In this document: in pieces, positions 26,670 to 33,992 of the stretch
Layout: each line of letters opens with the position of its first letter
How positions within the stretch are numbered: the stretch's first letter is position 1
Assembly (NCBI GenBank): GCA_009839485.1
Contig: VXPQ01000001.1
Span: forward strand, 1 to 34,710
Reading direction: 5' to 3'
DNA: 34,710 bases
DNA from: Bacteroidetes bacterium SB0662_bin_6
GTDB lineage: Bacteria; Bacteroidota; Rhodothermia; Rhodothermales; VXPQ01
Made by a program: the position numbers and the translations under genes
Notes under the pieces: generated by a model
Database searches by the model: none
What the model was told of the DNA's origin: nothing
What the model saw: the letters and a program-made list of their open reading frames with translations, nothing else

Positions 26670-29600
26670 TTATCTTCGCAAAAACGTCAGGAGATCGGCC
26701 ATCTCCTGTATATCAATTTCCTCCTCAAGGCCAGCCGGCATCGGGGATGCATCGAGACGGCGCAACAGTTCGATCTCCGTACGCAGCGCTACTTCCTCGC
26801 GGCCTTCTTCCGTGATCAGCGTGACGGAAGAAGGAGTCTCTGCATGTAGAATCCCCGTAATTGGCGCATCGCCCCGCCGCTCCAACCTCCATAGTTCGTA
26901 GCCGTCCGCAATCGTCCTCTCCGGAACCAGGATGGCTTCCAGTAGCGCTCGGGCCGGCCAGTGCCGGACGGTACCCAGGTCGGGACCGAAAAGAACACTC
27001 GAACCGGCGTTCTCCGAAACAGCGACTCCATGGCATCGGGCGCATACGGAAAAATACACGGCTTGCCCCCGTCCGGCATCGCCGGACAGGTCCAGGGCCG
27101 CTTCATAGGCGCGCATCACATCGACGCGGGAGGCATCCGAAGCACGCAGCAAACCCCGGGCACGCGCCTTCACCGCACCTTCCGTATCCCGCATCAGGCG
27201 CACACGCCTATTCCAGCCAAGGGCCAGACGGCTTATGTCTCCTGCCTCTACCGCGTCGAGCAGCAGATGCATGCGCGATTCGGATCGCAAAAGGGCATTC
27301 AGCGCTTCTCCGCGGGCGCCGGCGGAAAGGCGGGGATACGCGTCCAGCAGAAACCGCCCCACATCGTCTCCGGGCACACGCCCCAATACACGCACAGCTG
27401 CTTCCTGCACCTGTGCCTCCGAAGCAGATCGGGTCACCATATCACGCAACGCCGGAACCACCTTGCCGGCATCGCCCATTTCCACCAGTGCCAGCATGTC
27501 TGTGCGACGTGGAGTCGGCTCCGCCCGGGAAGCGGCCAGCGCCACAGCCCGGGTTGGCTCTGTGTCAAAAGGAGCAGCACGACGCAGTAGAGCCAGCAAT
27601 CCCCGGCGAATATCCGGATCAACTTCCTCATAAAAGGTCTGCAGGAGCCCCTCGCTGTCGATACCCGGCGCACCGCCGCCCGACCTGCGTCCGGTGCGCC
27701 GACCCAATCCATCGGCAAGCCCTTCAAGCACTTCGGAGCTGCTGTTGCCTCCTGATACGAGTGCAAACCGGATGGCCTCGCGGACATCCGCTTCTGACCC
27801 TGCAACGCCCGTAAGCGCCGCCACGCGCCGTATGTACGAGCGCCCTTCGACCCGATCGCCGAACGCCCGCACAGCACGGACAATCGCTTCGAAATTCGAG
27901 GTTGCGCCTGCGGTAAGGGACGCTATCTGCACCCATGGATCGCTCAAGTCCCGTTCCAGCAAGCGATCCCGCGCGACAGCCGCCCGGTCCGTGGAAAACT
28001 CTCCCAGCGTCAGCAACAACTGAAAACGCACTTTCGGATCCGCATCGTCCGCCATCGCAATCAGGTCATCCTCGAATAACGCTGCTCCATGCGTTTCGTC
28101 GAGGATTTCTGCAAGTCGGACAGCCTGGGCTCGTACGCCGGGGTGTGCATCCGAAAACGCTGCCCGGAGCACATCCGCTTGCAGCAACCCAAGCCCGTGC
28201 AGCGTCCAGAGCGCATGCAAACGGGCAAGAGCGCTTCCGTCTGCCCGCACCATGCGTGTCAGCACAGGCCCGACCCCGATCGCCCGCCTGTCCACAAGCA
28301 ACCGCTGGGCATGCAGGCGCCACCATGCGTTCCCATGCCCCAGCAAACTCGCCAACGCCGCGTCGGACATGCCGGTCATGTCCACCGCGTCCAGCCAGTC
28401 GCCCTCCGGCGCCCCCTGCGCAACGATACGATAAATGCGCCCCCGGTCATTGCCGGCGTACAACTGCCCGGACGAGATCGTTTCCTTATCCATCCACTCG
28501 GGATGCTCGACGATCTTTCGATAGTAATCCACGATATAGAGCGCGCCGTCCGGCCCCGTATACGTGTTCACCGGACGAAACCAGCTATCCGTGGAAGCCA
28601 GAAATTCTTTTCCCTCGTACAGGCGTTTTGCCGTGAAAGTCGCCCCGGCGTCTTCCACGACATTGACATGCACCAGATTATGCACCGATTCGGTTACGAA
28701 CGTCACCCGGTCGAACGGATCGGGAAAAGCGCCGCCCGTGTAGTACGTCAGCCCGGCCGCCGAAGTAAACACGCCACGATCGGTAAGCAGTTGGTGTTCC
28801 GGGCCGATCGTAACGGGAAACACTTCCGCAGCATTTCCGTGATCGGACGAATAGGCCACCGCCTCGCGCACCGGAAGCCCGGGATTCCTGCGCAAATACC
28901 TCGCGGCAATGACCTCGTGGAACAGGGGACGGGCATTACTGACCAGAAAATGCCGACCCCATGGATCGAAGGCGTGCCCGAACTGCGAAGCGCCGGAGAG
29001 TTCTTCCAGCTGTCCCGTGTCCGGGCGGAACCGCACATTTCGTCCGCTTGCGTTGCGCGCAAGGACAGACCCTTCCGGACGATCGGGAAAATGTACGCCG
29101 CTTCCGAAATCGCCGAACCGGTCGGCATGGGCCGTGGTGTATATCGGCCCGTTATTGGCCAGATAAATGCCATTGTCGAGGCCGTACAGCGGATTATTGA
29201 AGTTGTGCTGAGGATTCGACAGGGCGAAACCCGTCAGCACGACTTGCCTGCGGTCCGCTTTGCCATCGCCGTCCCTGTCTTCCAGATAGATGACGTCGGG
29301 CGCATCGGTAACCAGCACCCCATCCTTCCATCGCATAATGCCGGTGGGCAACGTGAGGCCATCGGCAAATACGACGCTCGTATCGGGATATGTATCGCCG
29401 TCCGTATCCATGAGCCGCATCACCCGACCCGTACCCCCGGTGTCCAGAGGATATCCCGGCATTTCCACGACATAAAGGCGGCCGTTTTCGTCCACCATCA
29501 TGTCTACCGGGTCGGCAATCAACGGCTCCGCAGCGAAGGTTTCGACCCGGAAGCCTTCGACCACTTCGAGCGTGGCGAGCGCCTCGACGGGTTCGTACGG

Positions 29601-29729
29601 GGGACCTTCGCTCAAGTCGCCCGGCCCGCCACGCTCCACATTCGCAAACATTGCGAGCACAGCGAGCGCCGGTACCGGCAAAACAAACCGGAGGAGCCTT
29701 TTCCCCCGCCCCAGAACAACCGCAAACAT
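26670..29729 (-). CDS. Beta-propeller membrane-bound dehydrogenase with HEAT repeats and C-terminal cytochrome c domain
   Basis: A 1019-residue exported protein. An N-terminal signal or anchor (about 10-30) is followed by a six-bladed propeller of the putative membrane-bound dehydrogenase type (about 45-440) with calcium-loop-like DTDGDTYPD and DRDGDGKAD. A central stretch of helical HEAT-like repeats (about 460-860) comes next. The C-terminal heme domain has one CARCH motif (Cys896 to His900) and a probable distal methionine in SPMPAG. This architecture is frequent in Planctomycetes/Verrucomicrobia and marine Bacteroidota, probably oxidising a sugar or alcohol and passing electrons to cytochrome c; the substrate is unknown. 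It starts 3 bases after the Tat-exported Gfo/Idh gene, so the two are co-expressed and may act on the same compound. It ends 6 bases from the flavoprotein gene. Confidence 0.88.
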   Translation of the reverse strand: MFAVVLGRGKRLLRFVLPVPALAVLAMFANVERGGPGDLSEGPPYEPVEALATLEVVEGFRVETFAAEPLIADPVDMMVDENGRLYVVEMPGYPLDTGGTGRVMRLMDTDGDTYPDTSVVFADGLTLPTGIMRWKDGVLVTDAPDVIYLEDRDGDGKADRRQVVLTGFALSNPQHNFNNPLYGLDNGIYLANNGPIYTTAHADRFGDFGSGVHFPDRPEGSVLARNASGRNVRFRPDTGQLEELSGASQFGHAFDPWGRHFLVSNARPLFHEVIAARYLRRNPGLPVREAVAYSSDHGNAAEVFPVTIGPEHQLLTDRGVFTSAAGLTYYTGGAFPDPFDRVTFVTESVHNLVHVNVVEDAGATFTAKRLYEGKEFLASTDSWFRPVNTYTGPDGALYIVDYYRKIVEHPEWMDKETISSGQLYAGNDRGRIYRIVAQGAPEGDWLDAVDMTGMSDAALASLLGHGNAWWRLHAQRLLVDRRAIGVGPVLTRMVRADGSALARLHALWTLHGLGLLQADVLRAAFSDAHPGVRAQAVRLAEILDETHGAALFEDDLIAMADDADPKVRFQLLLTLGEFSTDRAAVARDRLLERDLSDPWVQIASLTAGATSNFEAIVRAVRAFGDRVEGRSYIRRVAALTGVAGSEADVREAIRFALVSGGNSSSEVLEGLADGLGRRTGRRSGGGAPGIDSEGLLQTFYEEVDPDIRRGLLALLRRAAPFDTEPTRAVALAASRAEPTPRRTDMLALVEMGDAGKVVPALRDMVTRSASEAQVQEAAVRVLGRVPGDDVGRFLLDAYPRLSAGARGEALNALLRSESRMHLLLDAVEAGDISRLALGWNRRVRLMRDTEGAVKARARGLLRASDASRVDVMRAYEAALDLSGDAGRGQAVYFSVCARCHGVAVSENAGSSVLFGPDLGTVRHWPARALLEAILVPERTIADGYELWRLERRGDAPITGILHAETPSSVTLITEEGREEVALRTEIELLRRLDASPMPAGLEEEIDIQEMADLLTFLRR

Positions 29730-29732
29730 CCG

Positions 29733-31067
29733 CTATATCTCCCAGCCCTCGCGATACGGACGATGCAGATACTGCTCAGCCTCCGGAACATTGGGGATGG
29801 TCATCGTTTCCGCATCGTACTTGATCAACCCATTGTGCTGCAAGGCAACAACGCCCAGCAACATCACCTCGGTGAGCGGTACGGCATAGGAAAACGGACA
29901 AGTGGCTTCGGCAAGCCCCTTGCATGCATTCACCCAATTCATCTCGTGGCTTTCCTGAATCCGGGGAAGCGTCTGAGGAACATCCGCATATTCTTCCATC
30001 AGCGTCTCCGGGTACAGGCGCGGATTGTGGCCGTACGTATCGTACAGCAGCACGCCCTTGTCGCCAACCAGAAGCGCACCGCCCCCCGGTATGAGCCTTA
30101 CATCGTCGGGCAACACCGCCGGTCTCGGGGCGATGAGCCCCCCATCATACCACATCATTCGGATAGCCTGTCCGTCCTTGCCGGTAAATTCGTACTGCGT
30201 CATCTGGGACTGAGGCCACGCGGCATGGTCTTCACGCTCAAACGGCGTCGAACTGGTCCAGACCGAATCGGGATAATCGAGATCGAGGGCCCAGTACGCA
30301 TGGTCGATGAGATGGGCGCCCATGTCTCCCAGCGCGCTGGTGCCCCAATCCACCCAGCCCCGCCACGTGAACGGCGCATACGAATCGTGATACGGCACCT
30401 CGGGCGCAGGTCCCAGCCAGACATCCCAGTCCATATGCTCCGGAGGAGTCATGCTTTCCTGGGGGATCGGTACGCCTTGCGGCCAGATAGGACGATTCGT
30501 CCAGATATGTGCTTCCCGGACCGTCCCGATCGCACCGGCATGCACCCATTCGATTAGACGGCGGCCATCATCATGGGAATGCCCCTGATTACCCATCTGC
30601 GTGACTACATTGTATTGTTCAGCCAATTCGAGCAAACGCCTAGCCTCCCGGATCGTCCTCGTGAGCGGCTTCTGCACATAGACATGCTTGCCGAGTTGCA
30701 TGGCCATACTGGCCGCCACGGCATGCGTATGATCCGGCGTCGCCACGATCACAGCGTCGATGTCATCGCCGCTCTCGTCGAGCATCCGCCGGAAATCCTT
30801 GTATTTGACCGCTTGCGAGAACTTCTCGAAGGCTCTGGAAGCCCGGTTCCAATCGGGATCGGCCAGCGCCACGATATTCTCGGATTCCACATTCCCGAGA
30901 TTTTGATTTGCAATGCCGCCGGCGCCTATGCTTGCAACGTTCAGGAGATCGCTGGGAGCGCGATACCCCACGCCGCCAAGCACGTGCCTGGGCACGATAG
31001 TTACACCTGCCGCCGTCAACGAGGCGTTCCGAAGAAAGGTGCGGCGAGAAAAATTCCCCTTTTTCAT
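29733..31067 (-). CDS. Tat-exported Gfo/Idh/MocA family oxidoreductase
   Basis: A 444-residue NAD(P)-dependent oxidoreductase with a twin-arginine signal at the N-terminus (SRRTFLRNASLTAAGVTIVP). The Rossmann fold starts at VASIGAGGIANQNLGN. The usual EKP motif is QKPLTRT here, as in many exported members, and GNQGHSHDDGRR and DMGAHLIDHAYWALDL supply the catalytic lysine and histidine region. Exported members are thought to carry a tightly bound cofactor and oxidise and reduce the same sugar in turn, for example to and from a 3-keto form; whether this one does so is inference. GGAG precedes the start codon. It is first in a two-gene unit with the propeller-cytochrome protein. Confidence 0.9.
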   Translation of the reverse strand: MKKGNFSRRTFLRNASLTAAGVTIVPRHVLGGVGYRAPSDLLNVASIGAGGIANQNLGNVESENIVALADPDWNRASRAFEKFSQAVKYKDFRRMLDESGDDIDAVIVATPDHTHAVAASMAMQLGKHVYVQKPLTRTIREARRLLELAEQYNVVTQMGNQGHSHDDGRRLIEWVHAGAIGTVREAHIWTNRPIWPQGVPIPQESMTPPEHMDWDVWLGPAPEVPYHDSYAPFTWRGWVDWGTSALGDMGAHLIDHAYWALDLDYPDSVWTSSTPFEREDHAAWPQSQMTQYEFTGKDGQAIRMMWYDGGLIAPRPAVLPDDVRLIPGGGALLVGDKGVLLYDTYGHNPRLYPETLMEEYADVPQTLPRIQESHEMNWVNACKGLAEATCPFSYAVPLTEVMLLGVVALQHNGLIKYDAETMTIPNVPEAEQYLHRPYREGWEI

Positions 31068-31343
31068 GATGTCTCCACAATGTGCGTTAGTAAAGCCCGC
31101 GATTCAGGCAATGCGCCCAATACGCCGGAAATCCGAAGCACCGAATATCCTTCCTCCCGCCTCCCCTCTGACCGGATCCCGGCATGGTAAACGTAAGAAA
31201 TAGAACACATCGACGCATCTTTTTTATTGTATTTGCCGGTCCGTTGTCGCCGAATAGCATGATTGCACAAACGTCTCGTATCTTTAGGAAATGTATCGTA
31301 TGATTTACTTCGTTGCACATCAACCCGTATCTGCTTGCGCATT

Positions 31344-32063
31344 ATGCATTTGACGTCAGGCGAAATTCACTCGGCGAGCATGCGTTTGGAATATGCTCAG
31401 CCTGAAGAAGTGCTTGCATGGGCCTTTGACGCATTCAGCGACAATATTGTCACCGGCACAGGATTTGGCTTATCCGGCGTGGCGCTTATGCACATGCTGG
31501 CGAAGGTCCAGCCAAAAGCCGTCGTGTTCTATCTGGATACCGACCTGCTTTTCCCTGAGACCTACGCATTGAAGAACAAACTGGAAGAACGCCTGGATAT
31601 TGAAATCGTCCGCATCCATCCCGGCCTCTCGCTACAGGAACAGGCTCGTTGGGAAGGAGAAACTCTCTGGCGTTCCGATCCGGATCGCTGCTGCTTTCTG
31701 CGTAAAGTGCAGCCGCTCCGTCAATTCCTTGCGTCAAAAGATGCATGGATTACCGGCATCCGGCGCGATCAGGCCCTGACTCGCAGGAATACCGCCATCG
31801 TGGAGTGGGACGAGACGCACAATCTGGTCAAGATCAATCCGATGGCTTCCTGGACGGAAACAAAAGTCCGGGAATACATACGCCGGCACGATCTTCCCTA
31901 CAATCCCCTGCATGACCAGGGCTACCCAAGTATAGGCTGCATGCCCTGCACAAAACCTGTCAAGAACGGCCAGGATATTCGCTCTGGACGATGGCAGGGG
32001 CATGAAAAAACAGAGTGCGGCATCCATTTGTACATCCCCGACAGGAAAGCGACCGGCAGTTGA
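31344..32063 (+). CDS. cysH: Phosphoadenylyl/adenylyl-sulfate reductase, iron-sulfur type (CysH)
   Basis: A 239-residue assimilatory sulfonucleotide reductase that reduces APS (or PAPS) to sulfite with thioredoxin as donor. It has the paired cysteines CC (116-117) and the CxxC (199-202) that bind a 4Fe-4S cluster and mark the APS-reducing type, plus the catalytic cysteine in TECGIH (Cys225). The nucleotide-loop region GTGFGLSGVALMHML is somewhat altered. Other conserved parts are DTDLLFPETY, ITGIRRDQ and INPMASWTETKV. The start at MHLTSG gives a normal length; upstream in-frame TTG would add 27 residues. No other sulfate-assimilation gene lies near. Its stop codon lies in the first bases of repeat copy 2. 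Confidence 0.9.
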   Translation: MHLTSGEIHSASMRLEYAQPEEVLAWAFDAFSDNIVTGTGFGLSGVALMHMLAKVQPKAVVFYLDTDLLFPETYALKNKLEERLDIEIVRIHPGLSLQEQARWEGETLWRSDPDRCCFLRKVQPLRQFLASKDAWITGIRRDQALTRRNTAIVEWDETHNLVKINPMASWTETKVREYIRRHDLPYNPLHDQGYPSIGCMPCTKPVKNGQDIRSGRWQGHEKTECGIHLYIPDRKATGS

Positions 32064-32119
32064 TTGACGCCGTGCCTGACGAAACAGAGCATCGTTGCAT
32101 AGTGCTAACAGGCCCTAAC
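32060..32119 (+). repeat. Dispersed 60-base repeat, copy 2
   Basis: Matches copy 1 (61-120) at 55 of 60 positions without gaps. It begins at the last bases of cysH, whose TGA stop is at 32061-32063, and ends directly before the conserved part of the next gene. All 60 bases are open in the frame of that gene, and three of the five differences from copy 1 are silent in that frame. It is the only sequence between the two genes. Confidence 0.85.
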
Positions 32120-33031
32120 CTGAACGAACCCGTCGGCTTTATCGGCCTTGGCGTAATGGGTCGTGGCATGGCGCACAACCTCATCAGGCACGGCCTCGAC
32201 CTGACCGTCTGGAATCGCACTCCCTCCAGAACGAAACCTCTTGAGAAAGCCGGCGCCCGGGTAGCCGCATCGATCCGGGAATTGGCTGCGCATTGCCCTA
32301 TCGTCATTCTGTGCGTTAGCGATACTCCGGATGCAGCCGCTGTCATCGAAGAAGCGATCCCGTCGGCACGCCCCGGCACGCTCTTCATCGACACGAGCAC
32401 GATCAGCCCGTCCGTAACGAGAACACTGGCCGGAAAACTGGCGGACCGGAATATGCATATGCTGGATGCCCCCATCAGCGGAGGCAGCGAAGGAGCCGCA
32501 AACGGCACGCTCAGCATTATGATCGGAGGCGAGTCGGATCAGGTGGCGCGGGCCATGCCCTGTTTCGAAGCCATGGGTACAACGATTACGCATGTCGGCG
32601 GGCACGGGGCCGGCCAAACCGTCAAACTTGTCAACCAGATCCTGGTTGTCGTGAACATGCTCGCCGTATCGGAGGCGCTCACGTTTGCAGAGGCCGGTGA
32701 ACTGGACCTCGAAAAAACATTGGAAGCGGTAACCGGCGGAGCAGCAGGCAGCTGGATGCTGGCCAACAGGGGGCCGCAATGTACGCAAAGAGACTGGCGC
32801 CCGGGATTCACCATCGACCTGCAACTAAAAGACCTGCGCCTCGTCCTCGATGCCGCCGACGAACTGGGAGTACCCCTGATTGGTGCAGGCGCATGCTTTC
32901 ACCTCTACCGCTCGCTCCAGCGAAACGGCCTCGGGAGCGAGGGCAACCATGCCCTTGTGAAAGCGCTCGAGCGGCTATCGGGAATCGAAGTGGGCAAACA
33001 GGCCGGGATGGAACCCGGCGCAACTTCCTGA
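32102..33031 (+). CDS. NAD(P)-dependent beta-hydroxyacid dehydrogenase (3-hydroxyisobutyrate dehydrogenase family)
   Basis: A protein of about 309 residues in the 3-hydroxyisobutyrate/tartronate semialdehyde reductase family. The dinucleotide loop is VGFIGLGVMGRGMAHNL. The substrate-site DAPISGGSEGAANGTLSIM and the catalytic lysine helix GQTVKLVNQ are complete. It oxidises a beta-hydroxyacid to its semialdehyde or does the reverse; the substrate is not determined. The start is unclear: no ATG lies near, and the conserved sequence begins at CTG 32120, right after repeat copy 2. In-frame candidates are GTG 32102 and TTG 32060 (overlapping the cysH stop, with AGGAAAG upstream), both inside the repeat, and GTG 32015 inside cysH. 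The end is 22 bases from the convergent YceI gene. Confidence 0.85.
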   Translation: MLTGPNLNEPVGFIGLGVMGRGMAHNLIRHGLDLTVWNRTPSRTKPLEKAGARVAASIRELAAHCPIVILCVSDTPDAAAVIEEAIPSARPGTLFIDTSTISPSVTRTLAGKLADRNMHMLDAPISGGSEGAANGTLSIMIGGESDQVARAMPCFEAMGTTITHVGGHGAGQTVKLVNQILVVVNMLAVSEALTFAEAGELDLEKTLEAVTGGAAGSWMLANRGPQCTQRDWRPGFTIDLQLKDLRLVLDAADELGVPLIGAGACFHLYRSLQRNGLGSEGNHALVKALERLSGIEVGKQAGMEPGATS

Positions 33032-33053
33032 TCGATTCCGGAAATATTCCCGC

Positions 33054-33629
33054 CTATTCGCTCGACGCGAAGGTGACGTCGAAATGCACGGTTACATCAT
33101 TCCCCGTGCGAAGTGCTCCATACAATGCCGTGGGCGGCTTCATCCCGTACTCCGTAAACTGGAGCGCAGTCATGCCGGTATAGCGCACCGACCCGCCTTC
33201 GAGATGCTCTGCGGACACCTCCATCTCGATGTCCTTCGTTACACCCGCAATGGTGAGGCTTCCCTGGGTCATAAGCATGTTCGCATCGCCCTCGGAAACG
33301 GCTGTCCCCACCAACTGATACGCGATGCTCGCATGTTCGCGGGCCTTCAGCGCATCGGATATCTTGCGATCCATGATCGTGCTCTTGTCGCTCTTGATCT
33401 GTCTGGAAACCACGGTGAGCACCAGACTGTCCGGCATTCCCGCTTCTCCCATCCGGACTCCTCCAGTCATCTCTTTCGCATATACGGTCCAGTCACTCTG
33501 ATTCGACGTGCCGTCAATCCAGATCGAACTTTCCGGCGTCAAGGCCAGCGTTTGCGCTTCGGCGGTTTCCGCCGGTACGAAAGCCGCCATCGCAAAGAAG
33601 GCAGCTATCCAGATCATCGTGTGTTTCAT
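33054..33629 (-). CDS. YceI family periplasmic protein
   Basis: A 191-residue exported protein with a clear signal peptide (about residues 1-26, cleavage near AEAQ). The mature part is a YceI-type lipocalin-like beta barrel. It starts with LTPESSIWIDGTSNQSDW, followed by regular strands including GSLTIAGVTKDIEMEV, which corresponds to the G-LTI-G-T-pattern of the family. YceI proteins bind polyprenoid or other amphiphilic lipids in the periplasm; ligand here is unknown. GGAAGG precedes the chosen start, whereas the open frame continues 46 codons upstream into the repeat region, which does not look coding. Confidence 0.9.
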   Translation of the reverse strand: MKHTMIWIAAFFAMAAFVPAETAEAQTLALTPESSIWIDGTSNQSDWTVYAKEMTGGVRMGEAGMPDSLVLTVVSRQIKSDKSTIMDRKISDALKAREHASIAYQLVGTAVSEGDANMLMTQGSLTIAGVTKDIEMEVSAEHLEGGSVRYTGMTALQFTEYGMKPPTALYGALRTGNDVTVHFDVTFASSE

Positions 33630-33708
33630 GGATCCCTTCCGGTTTTTTTCAATAAGACACCTTGCGGCACAGGTTGTTGCAAAACGCCCTGAGCCGCCTG
33701 TATAAAAC

Positions 33709-33750
33709 ACCTTGTACGGAACCCGCTGCATGGTGTCAACAGGCCCTAAT
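33709..33750 (+). repeat. Dispersed repeat, shortened copy 3
   Basis: The last 30 bases match copy 1 (91-120) at 23 positions, including an unbroken AACAGGCCCTAAT. To the left, ACGGAAC is shared but about seven bases of copy 1 are missing. On the opposite strand this copy reads TTGACA where copy 1 reads TTAGCA, a change that may have produced a promoter box upstream of yceI. Confidence 0.6.
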
Positions 33751-33770
33751 CTCCGCCTGACCCTCAAATT

Positions 33771-33815
33771 ACTGTACGTACTGTACGCAACATATGTTAC
33801 TATTTAGTAACTTTG
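33771..33815 (+). promoter_or_regulatory. Candidate promoter with nested palindromes
   Basis: ACTGTACGT and ACTGTACGC are adjacent 9-base direct repeats (33771-33788). AACATATGTT is a perfect palindrome (33789-33798). GTTACTATTTAGTAAC has 7-base arms around TT (33796-33811). TAACTTTG (33808-33815) is a full match to the Bacteroidota downstream promoter box TAnnTTTG and overlaps the last palindrome, as an operator would. No TTG box lies at the expected distance, so activity may depend on a regulator. Confidence 0.4.
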
Positions 33816-33992
33816 CAAGGCTAGTACGTTCCCGAAACAAACCGGATCAGGCACACGGGTAAAAATCTGGGCCGGACATAGAACGAGGCTCCGCAGACAG
33901 CCTTGCGCTGAAAGGGCTTCCGGTCTACTCCATACCATCGTTTCGTCACGATAAACGCATCGAACAACATCCTTATCAAACCATCCCCAATC

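Larger units (their letters stand above)
33630..33992. other. Divergent intergenic region between yceI and the last gene
   Basis: 363 bases without a gene. From left to right it holds the short leader of YceI, a third, shortened copy of the dispersed repeat (33709-33750), a cluster of direct and inverted repeats with a TAACTTTG box (33771-33815), and about 177 bases of leader before the start codon at 33993. The leader has an 8-base complementary pair (33815-33822 and 33899-33906). I recognise no known riboswitch in it. Confidence 0.6.

Noticed and set aside
28089-30557. An 822-codon open frame on the plus strand opposite the propeller-cytochrome and Gfo/Idh genes
   Set aside because: It lies antisense across two well-supported genes, has no recognisable domain and an arginine/histidine/proline-rich composition typical of antisense frames in GC-rich DNA.
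33815-33906. Eight-base complementary pair that could close a structured leader before the last gene
   Set aside because: One 8-base match within 100 bases is not rare, the left arm overlaps the promoter box, and no known riboswitch core is visible.
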